Of a DNA stretch of 64,000 bases, positions 27,454 through 37,159 are shown one piece after another. Made by a program: the position numbers and the translations under genes. Each line of letters opens with the position of its first letter. The stretch's first letter is position 1. The notes below the pieces were generated by a model. That model ran no database searches. It worked only from the letters and a program-made list of their open reading frames with translations, and was not told where the DNA came from. Source of the stretch: an uncultured Pseudohongiella sp. (GTDB lineage Bacteria; Pseudomonadota; Gammaproteobacteria; Pseudomonadales; Pseudohongiellaceae); NCBI GenBank assembly GCA_951812715.1, contig OX638323.1:930001-994000 (forward strand). Direction: 5' to 3'.

Positions 27454-29088
27454 ATGACTACTTTCCGGCATGCTCGCCCGGCGGTCGCTGCGCGTTGTTA
27501 TCTCTTTGTTTTTCTGGGTTTTCTGGTCGTCGCGGCAGGGGAAGACGCCAGCGCGCAGGCCGCCGTCAGCAGTGCGAGCCCCGAAGCAACCGAAGCAGGC
27601 GCCAATATCCTGCGCCAAGGAGGCAACGCCGCCGACGCCGCGGTCGCCATCGCCTTCACGCTTGGCGTGACCGAACCGGCCATGAGCGGCCTGGGTGGGC
27701 AGATCCAATTCCTTATCCGGCGCGACGGCGATGAGGTTTTCGCGCTCAACGGAAGTTCTTTCGCCCCGGCGCTCACCGACCCGGCAATAGATCGTGACGA
27801 CATGACGCCGCATCAGCGCACGACGGTTCCCACCTGGCTGAAGTCGCTGGAGTACCTGTGGCGCTACCACGGCAGCGGCAGAATTAGCTGGCGTGAACTC
27901 GTCGAACCCGCGATCGCCTATGCGCGCGATGGCTTCATCCAGGGAGAATTCCGCCAGAAAGTGTTTCTGCGGCACCAGGAGGATCTCGCGGGATTTCTGG
28001 CCGCCGGACACATGCAGGCCGACGACGGCATCGCGCAAGGCAAGCGGCTTCGACAGCCACGGCTGGCCGCCACGCTGGAGAAGATCGCCGAAGGTGGCAG
28101 CGAGGCGTTTTACCAGGGCGAAATAGCCGATCTGATCGAACAGGACATGATCGCCAACGGCGGCTGGATCCGGAAAGGCGATCTCGCGCGCGTCGCCGAT
28201 CCGGTTCCCGTTGACCCGGTCAGCGCCGATTACCGCGGCTACCAGGTCTCGACTTTCCCGCCGCCGGCCGGAGGCTGGGTCATGATGCAGACGCTGAAAA
28301 TCTACGAGCGGCAGCGTCGGGAAGGCTGGAGCGAGAGCGAGGCGCGCCTGGCCATGACGCGTTCGATCTTCCTCGCCCAGCGGGACCGCCGCGAACGCCC
28401 GGTGGAGGATTTCAGTGATTACGCCGCTTTTCTGGACCGAAAGTTGAGTGATGAATACGCCTCCACCCTGCTTGAGCGTTCGCTGCGAACCGACGACCGG
28501 ATGCCGGAAAGCAATGGCGGCGAAACCACGCATTTCTCGCTGATCGACGCGGACGGCTTCGCCATTTCGGCTACAACCAGCATCAACGCCTACTATGGCG
28601 TCCGGATCGCCGCGCCGGAATTGGGATTTTTATACAACTCCTACATGGATGATTTCACCTTCGGCAATCCCGGCCATCCCTATGCGATCGCGCCCGGCAA
28701 GCCTGCCTATTCTTCGATGAGCCCGAGCATCATCACCCGCGCCGGCGAGACCGTGCTGGTACTCGGCAGTCCCGGCAGCGCCCGCATCATCTCCGCCGTG
28801 GCGCAAGTTATCGCGGGCTATGCCGAGAACGCGGACAGCCTCGAAGCGCTGGTCGCGGCCCCGCGCATTCATGTCACGGGAGGCGGCAGACTGTATCTTG
28901 AGAATCCGGCCTGGCGGTTCTTGCCCGGAATCGCCGCGCTTGAGTACAGCGAACCGAGCACCGATCTCATGATTGAAGGACTGAACGCCTACTTTGGCGG
29001 AGTTCACGCCGTAGGCAAGCTGAGGGACAAGTGGCAGGCAGCGGCCGATCCGCGTCGTGACGGCGTCGGTGTGGTTTTGGAGAATTAG
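27454..29088 (+). CDS. Gamma-glutamyltransferase family protein (Ntn hydrolase)
   Basis: The precursor has a signal peptide (YLFVFLGFLVVAAGEDASAQ) and a two-subunit gamma-glutamyltransferase fold. The large subunit has GGNAADAAVAIAFTLGVTEP. The autoprocessing nucleophile is in GGETTHFSLIDADG, and the small subunit has SSMSPSIITRAGETVLVLGSPG. It acts in the periplasm on glutathione or related amides. ATG 27454 (AGGA upstream) was preferred to ATG 27427. 544 residues, close to the family norm. The family A block begins just after the stop. Confidence 0.9.
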   Translation: MTTFRHARPAVAARCYLFVFLGFLVVAAGEDASAQAAVSSASPEATEAGANILRQGGNAADAAVAIAFTLGVTEPAMSGLGGQIQFLIRRDGDEVFALNGSSFAPALTDPAIDRDDMTPHQRTTVPTWLKSLEYLWRYHGSGRISWRELVEPAIAYARDGFIQGEFRQKVFLRHQEDLAGFLAAGHMQADDGIAQGKRLRQPRLAATLEKIAEGGSEAFYQGEIADLIEQDMIANGGWIRKGDLARVADPVPVDPVSADYRGYQVSTFPPPAGGWVMMQTLKIYERQRREGWSESEARLAMTRSIFLAQRDRRERPVEDFSDYAAFLDRKLSDEYASTLLERSLRTDDRMPESNGGETTHFSLIDADGFAISATTSINAYYGVRIAAPELGFLYNSYMDDFTFGNPGHPYAIAPGKPAYSSMSPSIITRAGETVLVLGSPGSARIISAVAQVIAGYAENADSLEALVAAPRIHVTGGGRLYLENPAWRFLPGIAALEYSEPSTDLMIEGLNAYFGGVHAVGKLRDKWQAAADPRRDGVGVVLEN

Positions 29089-29097
29089 CAAGATTGT

Positions 29098-30416
29098 GCA
29101 TGCCATCCCTGGCGCGACAAATTCGACTTCGATATGCCCCAGTCTCGACAGTCCAGCCGCCAAGCGAAGCTTGGCGTCGTTCAGTCTGCGCACGAAGCTG
29201 ACACTTCGTAAACGCTTGCCTTCACCCTTGGCGAGCCGTTCGGTCCTCGAAAAGCTATGCTTTTCGTCGGCTGCGCCGACCGGATGCCTGCATTCTGCAC
29301 GAATGTGCATGCCATCCCTGGCGCGACAGATTCGACTTCGATATGCCCCAGTCTCGACATCCTGTCGAGCCGTTCGGTCCTCGAAAAGCTATGCTTTTCG
29401 TCGGCTGCGCCGACCGGACCTCACCCATCCCTGGCGCGACAGATTTGACTTGGATAGGCACCAGTCTCGCCGGTCCAGCCGCCAAGCGCAGCTTGGCGTC
29501 GTTCAGTCTGCGCACGAAGCTGGCGCTTCCTAAACGCTTGTCTTCACCCTTGGCGAGTCGTTCGTCCAGCCACCGAGCGCAGCTCGGTGTCGCTCGGCCT
29601 GCGCATGAAGCTGCGCTTCATGAACGCTTGGCTTCGCCCCTCAAAAAGCTATGCTTTTTGTCGGCTTCGCCGACCGGGTGCCTGCATTCTGTACGAATGT
29701 GCATGCCATCCATGGCAAGTCGTTCGGCCCTCAAAAAGCGTTGCTTTTTGTCGGCTTCGCCGACCGGGCCTCACCCATCCCTGGCGCGACAGATTTGACT
29801 TCGATAGGCACCAGCCTCGCCATCCATGGCGAGTCGTTCGGCCCTCAAAAAGCGTTGCTTTTTGTCGGCTTCGCCGACCGGATGCCTGCATTCTGCACGA
29901 ATGTGCATGCCATCCCTGGCGCGACAGATTCGACTTCGATATGCCCCAGTCTCGACATCCTGTCGAGCCGTTCGGTCCTCGAAAAGCTATGCTTTTCGTC
30001 GGCTGCGCCGACCGGACCTCACCCATCCCTGGCGCGACAGATTTGACTTCGATAGGCACCAGCCTCGCCAGTCCAGCCGCCAAGCGCAGCTTGGCGTCGT
30101 TCAGTCTGCGCACGAAGCTGACGCTTCGTAAACGCTTGCCTTCACCCTTGGCGAGCCGTTCGTCCAGCCACCGAGCGCAGCTCGGTGTCGCTCGGCCTGC
30201 GCATGAAGCTGCGCTTCATGAACGCTTGGCCTCGCCCCTCAAAAAGCTATGCTTTTTGTCGGCTTCGCCGACCGGGTGCCTGCATTCTGCACGAATGTGC
30301 ATGCCATCCCTGGCGCGGCGCTGGTGGTTTCGCCATCCCCCAGCCTTGCCATCCATGGCAAGTCGTTCGCCCCTCAAAAAGCGTTGCTTTTTGTCGGCTT
30401 CGCCGACCGGGCCTCA
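29098..30416. repeat. Large family A hairpin repeat block
   Basis: About 1.3 kb of modular repeats. The unit start CATCC(C)TGG occurs near 29104, 29313, 29425, 29707, 29775, 29911, 30024 and 30305. It has the hairpins of the 4.2-kb block plus others: GCCAAGC-GCA-GCTTGGC, CACCGAGC-GCA-GCTCGGTG, CATGAAGC-TGC-GCTTCATG and ACGAAGC-TGAC-GCTTCGT. The stretch 29281-29710 is repeated almost unchanged at 29879-30308, offset 598 bp. The right edge holds the stop codon of the 53-residue protein gene. Open frames inside are repeat by-products. Confidence 0.95.
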
Positions 30417-30575
30417 CCCATACGCCAATCTTAGGAGCTCGATTACGGACTGGATCTGGCCGCTCCAGTACCAGATGAAAAATATGGCTACGCTGCCGCC
30501 CGCGATCAGCGCGGCGAGTTGCTCGTCGATCAGTTTTGACTTTTCGCGGGCTTCGGCTTGTTCACGTTCACTCAT
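30414..30575 (-). CDS. Small single-span membrane protein (53 residues)
   Basis: ATG 30575 begins MSEREQAEAREKSKLIDEQ, a charged helix, followed by one membrane segment (LIAGGSVAIFFIWYW) and a short tail ending LLRLAYG. The gene is 14 bp after the DUF6644-like gene on the same strand, so it is probably the third member of that operon. The TGA stop is in the ATGGGTGA edge of the family A block, as with pstB. No family recognised. Confidence 0.7.
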   Translation of the reverse strand: MSEREQAEAREKSKLIDEQLAALIAGGSVAIFFIWYWSGQIQSVIELLRLAYG

Positions 30576-30589
30576 GATTCAATCCTCCC

Positions 30590-31174
30590 CTATCCGCTGA
30601 AACCGATCCAGCGGCCGGTGGCCGCCACGGTGAACCAGACCATGATGGACGCTATCGCCATCAGTTTGAGCAGCCAGGGATTGACCTCGCCGGGGCCCCG
30701 CTCGACCAGCGGCTGCCGCACGAGGTAGTGAAACAGGGCGCCGGCGCCCAGCGCCAGCATCTTGTACCAATACACCGGCAGATAGTAGATTTTCAGCGCC
30801 ACTCCGCAGGCCATGAACACGCCGGTGGCGATCAGCGTGGCCAGAGCGATATTGAATGTACGATTGCAGCGAGCGGTAATTACGCCCTGCTTTACATCGG
30901 TCAGGAATACGCCAAACAGACGCCCTTCGGCGACGATTACCGAACCCCCGAGCAGAGCCAGACCCAGCAGATGGACGGCCTCGACCGTGGCGAAAGCCGC
31001 GCCCCAGGTCTTGCCGATATAGCCAAACCAGGTAGTTTCCATCCATTCGAACATCGGCAGCAGATTGCCGTGTACTTCGACGCGCGCGTTCGACAGCGCG
31101 AACGCCAGCGCCACCGCCAGTATGGCTATGACCAGAATCGTTCTCGTGTACGGTCCTAGCAGGGATGCGGGCAT
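30590..31174 (-). CDS. DUF6644-like multi-pass membrane protein (second copy)
   Basis: The 194-residue protein has about five membrane helices. TWGAAFATVEAVHLLGLALL carries a conserved His in a membrane helix, and RTFNIALATLIATGVFMACG is the next hallmark. It is a diverged paralogue of the gene just upstream. ATG 31174 with GGAGA before it was chosen; the frame runs on to 31282 but overlaps the upstream gene. Membrane His residues could bind haem or metal, which is only a hypothesis. Confidence 0.65.
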   Translation of the reverse strand: MPASLLGPYTRTILVIAILAVALAFALSNARVEVHGNLLPMFEWMETTWFGYIGKTWGAAFATVEAVHLLGLALLGGSVIVAEGRLFGVFLTDVKQGVITARCNRTFNIALATLIATGVFMACGVALKIYYLPVYWYKMLALGAGALFHYLVRQPLVERGPGEVNPWLLKLMAIASIMVWFTVAATGRWIGFSG

Positions 31175-31199
31175 GATCTGTCTCCGAAATTCGTTCGCG

Positions 31200-31772
31200 C
31201 TAGAAGCGGGTCTGGCCGTCAATGCAGCCGGCCACAACGGCCAAGAGTTCCGAATCGTTATATTGACAATCGAACCAGTCATAGGCGATGAAGCGGCCGC
31301 ACATCACGATCAGCGCCCAGCCGCCCAGCGACAGCATCGCGCCGATTCGCAGCTTGCGCGGGGCCCGCGGTTCATTGTCCCAGCTCGAAACGGAAGCGCT
31401 CAACTGCCGATGAAAAAAAATGGCGTTAACAAGGCATCCCAGCATCAGCACCATTTTGATTCGCAGCCAGACGCTTTGCGCGCTGCGCACCGGCACCGCG
31501 TAAACCAGCAGAATGCCAGTTATCACCATGACCGAGAATCCCACCAGCATGGGCAGGTTGAGACGCTCGGCTATGCGGCTGGCCGGCACATCCGGCAGTG
31601 CTACCCCGAGCATACGCAGGTCGATCAGGAACAATATACCGAGGCTGACCATCAAGGTCAGTACATGGGTGCTTTCCACCCAGTTGTACATGTAGTAGGA
31701 CTCATGCAGCATGGCGCTCCAGCGAGTATCGTCAATCCACACCGCAATGTTGAAAATGAATTCGTTGAGCAC
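31200..31772 (-). CDS. DUF6644-like multi-pass membrane protein (first copy)
   Basis: The 190-residue protein has about five helices. MLHESYYMYNWVESTHVLTL has His residues in and near the first helix, and LNLPMLVGFSVMVITGILLV parallels the downstream paralogue. GTG 31772 has a GGAGG ribosome-binding site 9 bp upstream. Operon of three: this gene, its paralogue, then the 53-residue protein. Function unknown. Confidence 0.65.
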   Translation of the reverse strand: MLNEFIFNIAVWIDDTRWSAMLHESYYMYNWVESTHVLTLMVSLGILFLIDLRMLGVALPDVPASRIAERLNLPMLVGFSVMVITGILLVYAVPVRSAQSVWLRIKMVLMLGCLVNAIFFHRQLSASVSSWDNEPRAPRKLRIGAMLSLGGWALIVMCGRFIAYDWFDCQYNDSELLAVVAGCIDGQTRF

Positions 31773-32084
31773 CCGCAGAACCTCCGCCGATAGTCATTCC
31801 GCCAGTTGTGATGACCGCATATCGTCCTATTCGCAAGTACGCCTGTCACGACTGCGCCAAGAGTAAACTCCCGACGCCGCAAAATCCAGAACCCGATTGC
31901 GCCCAAAACCGTTGTCAGCCAGCCGCCGGTATAAAGAATAAGCAAAGTGTCAGAGATTGCGCGAAAACTTCGACGCGCAGGTTTCCGTGAAACTGGTAAT
32001 GAGGTCAATCGACAGCGCAACCCGGAGACCTATTCATACTTACGCTCCGCGCACTCGGGCAGAATTATCCTCTGCCGAACTCGT

Positions 32085-32395
32085 GGGACACCCATGCGGG
32101 GAACTCATGAGGAACGCAAGAGAAACCCATGCGAATTCTCGGTACACCCATGCAAAATCCGTGAAATCCGGGCGAACCTATGGGACACCCATGCGAACTC
32201 TCGGTACACCCATGCAAAATCTGTGAAATCCGTGGGACACCCATCAAACCCACCCACGAAGCGAATTCATGGGACGCCCAAGGAATCCAAGCGAATTCAT
32301 GAGACACCTATGCGGGGAACTCATGGAGGAATTCACGGGAGGAACTCAGAATTCACGGGACACCCATGCGAACTCACGGGACACCCATGCTGAAC
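32085..32395. repeat. Family B repeat array (GGGACACCCATG type)
   Basis: Imperfect copies of GGGACACCCATGCGAACTC and variants (GGTACACCCATGC, GAGACACCTATGC) at irregular spacing of 20-45 bp, interleaved with GAATTC-ATGGG pieces. It lies in the 790-bp gap between the divergent DUF6644-like operon and the porin gene. The rest of the gap (31773-32084 and 32396-32561) shows no gene. Confidence 0.85.
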
Positions 32396-32561
32396 CTGAA
32401 TCTTTGGCGAGCCCATATAAAACCCATCCGATCCACCACGAAACTTTGGGGCGTCCGTGCCGCCGCGGGGGCGCCGAGCGTCGTCCCGTTCGCAAACGCC
32501 GACGATCTAAAGTAATATCTTCCGCCGCCAAACTTCCCACTTCCAGCAAGGCCCGCACAGC

Positions 32562-33905
32562 ATGCCCGCAGCCTTCCGCTCAGCCGTTTTCCGGTGCGCA
32601 TTGCTGTGTTTCCTCATGCATTCGGCCCACGCCGCCGAAGCCCCCTGGCGCATCCAGGACGCGCTTTCGCCGCCGGAAGGATTCAGCGTCGGCCTGGTGC
32701 TTAGCAGCCGCTTCGAGGCGATCAACGGCAACCCGCGCGCCGGCTCCAGTCCCGACGACAGCATGATCGTCATGCGGACATTGCTGGATACCCGCTATCG
32801 CCGGGACGGGGTCGGCGTGCAAATCGAGTTTTCCGACTCGCGCCAGCAACTTGCCGACGACGACGCCGTTGTCACGCAAACCGCGATCAACGCGCTGGAA
32901 GTGTTGCAGGCGACACTGTCTTTCGACCTTCCCGGCGATGGCGATATCAGGCTCGGCCGCTTCGCCACCGACTGGGGCAGCCGACGGTTCCTGGCGCGCA
33001 ATCGCTTCCGCAACGCCATCAACACCTTTGACGGTTTCGAATGGGTTCAGCCGCTGGCGAACGGCGGCGTCATGCGCTTGCTCGGTTCCCAGGTCGTCCG
33101 CAGGCTGCCGTCGGACCGGAGCGGCTTGCTCGACAACAAGCGGATTCGGGATGAATCCAGCGGCGCCCAGCGTTTCTACGCCGCCAACCTTACGCTGCCG
33201 CCCGCGACCGCGCCGTTCAGCACCGACCTCTACTTCTTCTCATTACGGGAAAAAGACTCGCTCCGAGTGCGCACCCGCGACCGGCGTTTCAACTCCGCCG
33301 GAATTCGCTTGCGCAAGCCGGCGGCAAGCGGCGAGTTTGATTACGAATTTGAATCCTTGCTGCAATTCGGCCAGAGCCGGTCAAACGCGTCCTCGGACAA
33401 TCGGACAAATCTCGATCACGAGGCGTTTTTCCAATACGCCGCGGTGGGCTATAGCTTTCCGAACTCGTTGCGAGCGGTGCTGGAAATTGATTACGCCAGC
33501 GGCGACGAGGATCCGTTCGATCTGGAAAACGGACGTTTCGATTCCCTGTTCGGAGTCACGACGTTCGAATTCGGCGTAGTAGGAATGTACCAGCCCTTCA
33601 GCCGGTCCAATCTGATCACTCCCGGCGTCCGCCTGTTCGCGACACCGACGCCGGACCTCAATATCATGGTTTCCTACCGCCATTTCTGGCTCGAAGAGAA
33701 ACGCGATTCCTGGGGCCGCACGCGCCGACGCGACGTTACCGGAGAATCCGGCAGTTACCTCGGCCAGCACCTGGAATTCCGCATCCGCTGGGATGCGATC
33801 CCCGGCAATCTGCGCCTCGACACGGGCGCGATCATGCTGAATGCCGAGGGGCTCGGCGACAGCAATACTCGCTACGGTTTCGTCGGTACGGTCTTGACCT
33901 TCTGA
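32562..33905 (+). CDS. Alginate-export-type outer membrane porin
   Basis: A signal peptide (ALLCFLMHSAHAAE) precedes an 18-strand-type beta-barrel sequence: alternating hydrophobic strands, LGRFATDWGSRRFLARNRFR typical of AlgE-like porins, and terminal Phe (GFVGTVLTF), the BAM recognition signal. 447 residues. It would form an anionic channel in the outer membrane; export of a polysaccharide is possible, but no alginate genes are nearby. ATG 32562. It converges on a TonB receptor gene (9-bp gap). Confidence 0.85.
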   Translation: MPAAFRSAVFRCALLCFLMHSAHAAEAPWRIQDALSPPEGFSVGLVLSSRFEAINGNPRAGSSPDDSMIVMRTLLDTRYRRDGVGVQIEFSDSRQQLADDDAVVTQTAINALEVLQATLSFDLPGDGDIRLGRFATDWGSRRFLARNRFRNAINTFDGFEWVQPLANGGVMRLLGSQVVRRLPSDRSGLLDNKRIRDESSGAQRFYAANLTLPPATAPFSTDLYFFSLREKDSLRVRTRDRRFNSAGIRLRKPAASGEFDYEFESLLQFGQSRSNASSDNRTNLDHEAFFQYAAVGYSFPNSLRAVLEIDYASGDEDPFDLENGRFDSLFGVTTFEFGVVGMYQPFSRSNLITPGVRLFATPTPDLNIMVSYRHFWLEEKRDSWGRTRRRDVTGESGSYLGQHLEFRIRWDAIPGNLRLDTGAIMLNAEGLGDSNTRYGFVGTVLTF

Positions 33906-33914
33906 CCGGGCCGG

Positions 33915-36098
33915 TCAGAAATTGCCGCGCACCGAAAAGGCGAACTGCAATCCCGTGGTAACCCGGAAATGCTCGGTCTCGCGCAATATCCGGTCCCGCA
34001 GGTAGCCGTAGTAGCGGAAGCGCTGCCGCAGATCCTCGTGGTCCCGCAGGTTCCTCGCTTCCAGGCGGACAGTAAGACCGGCGACGCCGCTCTTTTCAAC
34101 GAATGCCGTCAGATCGCTTTGCGAACCGAGGTACAGCACGTTGTCAATATCGAACAGCGTGCGATTGCCGTCGATGCGGTCGCGATATTCGAAACCGTAA
34201 TTCAGTCCGAGCCGGGATATGTCGTGGCGAAACCCCGCACGAAAGCTGCCGCGGTCGTAGGGCACGACCTTGCGTTCGATTCCGATCAGGGGGTCGTCGA
34301 TGGCGGAGTCCTGCAACAGCACGCCAAAAGTGGCCAGGGCCTGGGGCAGGCCAAGAAAGCCGAAGCGCAGGCTGGCGTCGAAATTGAAGCCGAGCACACT
34401 GCCATCGCCTACGTTGCCGTTGGTGGAGGCGAGTTGCTGTCCGGGAGTATGCAACTCGATCCGGCCAATGGAGTTGGCGACATCGTAATAGAACAGGCGC
34501 GAACTGAGGACGCCGCCGTCATTGGGCAGCCGATAATCCAGATTCACGTTGTATTGCCAACTCTGTTCCTGTTCGAGTTCGGGGTTGCCGGCGATTGTGT
34601 CCTGATCTTCGTCGCGCTGGTTGGTGTTGGCGGAAAAGTCGGCGAAGCTGAGCTGGGACACGACTTTTTCGACCGAAGCCTGCAATTGCAGCGAGGGATT
34701 GATGTCGAAACGGAAATCCATTTTCGGCTTGAGAAACTGGAAGTCCCGGGAATTGACCACATCGCCGCTTTGGGCGATCTCGGAAAACTCGCCGATAAGC
34801 GACGATTCCAGCCGCATGCGCGGGTTCAAGCGCCAATTATGCACCGCGAAGGTCTCGATGCGGTCTTCCTCTACCGTGGAAGCCGCATTGTTTACCGGCA
34901 CCCGGACCAATCCGCCGACATCCGGATTCGCCGGTCCGGGCAGCGGGCGGCCCAATTTCAGCGAAGTATGCTGAGTGGTGCGCGCGCCTTCGACGCCAAT
35001 TTCCAGGCCCTGCCCCTCGCCGAAACTCCAGGTATAGGAAGTGCGCACGATTCGTTCCTGGTAGCCGCTGGCGTTCTGCAGATAGAGATTCTTGCGCTCA
35101 TCCGCGCCCGGCGCGTCGAACTCCCAGCGTTCGCGCAAGATCTCGGCATCGCGGTCATTGGCGATAAACAGGAACTTGTAGCGCGAACCGTCGAGGAAGA
35201 TATGCTCGTAATCGCCGCCGATTTCCCAGTTCGATTGGCTTGCGGGAACTTCTTCGCGCTCCCAGGTAGTAACGGGTCCGGCGCCATTGTAGTCAGTGAT
35301 GCCGCGCACCAACGAACTTGGCGGATCGTTACGATTGTAAAGCGCGTTAAGAGCGATGCGGTCGGCGCTGCCGATGTCGTAAGTCAGATTGGAATTGAAG
35401 CGGTACGCGTTCTGATTGTTGATCCTGTCGAACGTGATGATTTCGTTGAGCGCGCCGCCGCCGTGCTGGCTGACTTCCAGGCTGTTTTCGGCCTGATAAT
35501 TGCTTTGGGCGCTAACGCTTAACAGGTAATTCAGGCGATCCTGCCGGCCGGTGACCGAAACAGTGGCTTCCGGCTCGACATTACCGTCGTGATAGCGCTG
35601 CATGCCGGCCTGGGCCGCAATGCTCGAGCGGGCCGCGGAGCTTTTCAGCACGATATTCACTACCTGGCCAACATTCTGCACGTCGAGACCACTGGAAGTG
35701 CCGCGAATGATTTCGATGTGGTTAACCTCTTCGGCGGCAATACGGGCAAGTTGCTCGCGCGCCTCATTGACCTTGCCGGCCAGGCGTTTACCGTCGATCA
35801 GAATCTGGGCGCTGCCGCCAAGCCCGCGGTCCTGTTGATTAAAGTTCGCGAAACCGCCCCGGCTTGTGTCCAGCACCAGTTCGATGCCTGGAATCCGGGA
35901 CAGCATGTCGTCCACGGAGACTGGGTTATATTGACTGAAAAAGGCCGCGGGATAGTTGACCGTGCTCTCTTCTTCGCTGTTTTGCGCCGCATTGTCCTGG
36001 GCGCCAACCACAACCGGAGACAACAGCAGGAGGAACAATACCGCCCCGGCGCCCAGAGATGATTGGCTGTTAATGGCTGAATCTCCCGCTCGATACAT
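33915..36098 (-). CDS. TonB-dependent outer membrane receptor
   Basis: The 727-residue product has a signal peptide (AVLFLLLLSPVVVGAQ), a plug with VDDMLSRIPGIELVLDTSRGG, SAQILIDGKRLAG and IEIIRGTSSGLDVQN, and a barrel ending in Phe. The N-terminus after the plug start lacks a clear TonB box. Transports an unknown ligand energised by TonB-ExbBD. It is 50 bp downstream of ctaA on the same strand. ATG 36098. Confidence 0.88.
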   Translation of the reverse strand: MYRAGDSAINSQSSLGAGAVLFLLLLSPVVVGAQDNAAQNSEEESTVNYPAAFFSQYNPVSVDDMLSRIPGIELVLDTSRGGFANFNQQDRGLGGSAQILIDGKRLAGKVNEAREQLARIAAEEVNHIEIIRGTSSGLDVQNVGQVVNIVLKSSAARSSIAAQAGMQRYHDGNVEPEATVSVTGRQDRLNYLLSVSAQSNYQAENSLEVSQHGGGALNEIITFDRINNQNAYRFNSNLTYDIGSADRIALNALYNRNDPPSSLVRGITDYNGAGPVTTWEREEVPASQSNWEIGGDYEHIFLDGSRYKFLFIANDRDAEILRERWEFDAPGADERKNLYLQNASGYQERIVRTSYTWSFGEGQGLEIGVEGARTTQHTSLKLGRPLPGPANPDVGGLVRVPVNNAASTVEEDRIETFAVHNWRLNPRMRLESSLIGEFSEIAQSGDVVNSRDFQFLKPKMDFRFDINPSLQLQASVEKVVSQLSFADFSANTNQRDEDQDTIAGNPELEQEQSWQYNVNLDYRLPNDGGVLSSRLFYYDVANSIGRIELHTPGQQLASTNGNVGDGSVLGFNFDASLRFGFLGLPQALATFGVLLQDSAIDDPLIGIERKVVPYDRGSFRAGFRHDISRLGLNYGFEYRDRIDGNRTLFDIDNVLYLGSQSDLTAFVEKSGVAGLTVRLEARNLRDHEDLRQRFRYYGYLRDRILRETEHFRVTTGLQFAFSVRGNF

Positions 36099-36148
36099 GC
36101 GGCCGCCGCCGGATCGATCCGCTAGATAGATTCAATTGGGGAATTCCG

Positions 36149-37159
36149 CTAACTCCGGCGCCCTTGACGATAGCCCATCCAGATCAGGAATTGCAATCCG
36201 AACAATAGCGACGCGGCCAGCAAATGAGCGGGCTGAGCCAGGGCCGGCATGCCCAAATGGCCGAGCGTGGCGCCGGACAAAATTGCCGCCGCGACGATCG
36301 CGAGCATGACCGTAGTCAACCGCGTTAACACGTGCTCCCAGCCCAGAGACCGCGCCAGCAGGTATAACAGCCAGCCATTGGCCAGCAGCACCAGCGCGGA
36401 AAAGCTGCGATGCACGTAGAAAAACCAGGGCATCGCCTGGATCCAGCTCGAACGCATTTCCTCGCCTTGCAGGCGGCTTATGAAGTCCGTCATTTCGCGC
36501 ACCTGGGTGCCGAGAGTTACCTGCAGCACGGTGCAGCCGAGGGCGACATACAGCCAGACGGCAAAGCGCGAATCGATGCCTTCGATCGGCTGGCGCGCCA
36601 TGATTTCCCGGTTCGAGCGGAAAAAGGCGAACAACAGTACGCCGACGATCGCCAACGCCATCAACATGTGAATCGTAATCATGCCAGGCTGGAGATTGGA
36701 GCCAACTACGCGCGCGCCGAGCCAACCCTGAATCGCCACCATGACGAAGGCCGCGGCCGAAGATAGCGGAATCCAGCGGTCATAGCCGCGACAGGACCAG
36801 GAATACAGCGCGGTGAGCAATATCAGCAGGCCGATGACGACGCCGATGAGCCGATTGAGATATTCGGTCCAGGTCTTGACCACGTTGAATCGAGTTTCGG
36901 CATAGCCGAGATCAGCGTAGATCTCCTGGTAGTCGGCCGGCAATTGGGCTTCGCTCACCGGCGGAATCCAGCGTCCGAAACAGGTCGGCCAGTCGGGACA
37001 GCCCATGCCGGCGCCGGAAGCGCGTACCGTGGCGCCTACCAGGATGAGGAAGTACACCGCGGCGATGGTGATCAGGGCCACGCGGCGATAGTTGCGCAAG
37101 GCCGAATCGGAAATGGTCGGATTCATCGCGGGTCGGTTGACGCGAAAGCTTTGGTTCAC
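36149..37159 (-). CDS. ctaA: COX15/CtaA family haem A synthase
   Basis: Inner-membrane enzyme converting haem O to haem A for cytochrome oxidase. Eight-helix pattern, with GCPDWPTCFGRWIPP after the first helix, haem-ligand His residues in EYLNRLIGV context, TIHMLMALAIVG, YVHRSFSALVLL and QPAHLLAASLLFG. 336 residues. GTG 37159 overlaps the mltB stop (GTGA); ATG 37126 is an alternative. No other cytochrome oxidase genes are in the window. Confidence 0.92.
   Translation of the reverse strand: MNQSFRVNRPAMNPTISDSALRNYRRVALITIAAVYFLILVGATVRASGAGMGCPDWPTCFGRWIPPVSEAQLPADYQEIYADLGYAETRFNVVKTWTEYLNRLIGVVIGLLILLTALYSWSCRGYDRWIPLSSAAAFVMVAIQGWLGARVVGSNLQPGMITIHMLMALAIVGVLLFAFFRSNREIMARQPIEGIDSRFAVWLYVALGCTVLQVTLGTQVREMTDFISRLQGEEMRSSWIQAMPWFFYVHRSFSALVLLANGWLLYLLARSLGWEHVLTRLTTVMLAIVAAAILSGATLGHLGMPALAQPAHLLAASLLFGLQFLIWMGYRQGRRS

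Noticed and set aside
29057..30600. Long open frames (up to 337 residues) in the 29-30 kb block
   Set aside because: Same repeat-derived frames, differing in phase from unit to unit; not conserved as protein.
31658..32020. 120-residue minus-strand frame with hydrophobic stretch (LLILYTGGWLTTVLGAIG)
   Set aside because: It overlaps the DUF6644-like gene in another frame and loses hydrophobic pattern there; could be a remnant but cannot be supported.
36149..37159. CtaA fused with MltB
   Set aside because: They are separate genes that overlap by GTGA; each has its own complete domain.
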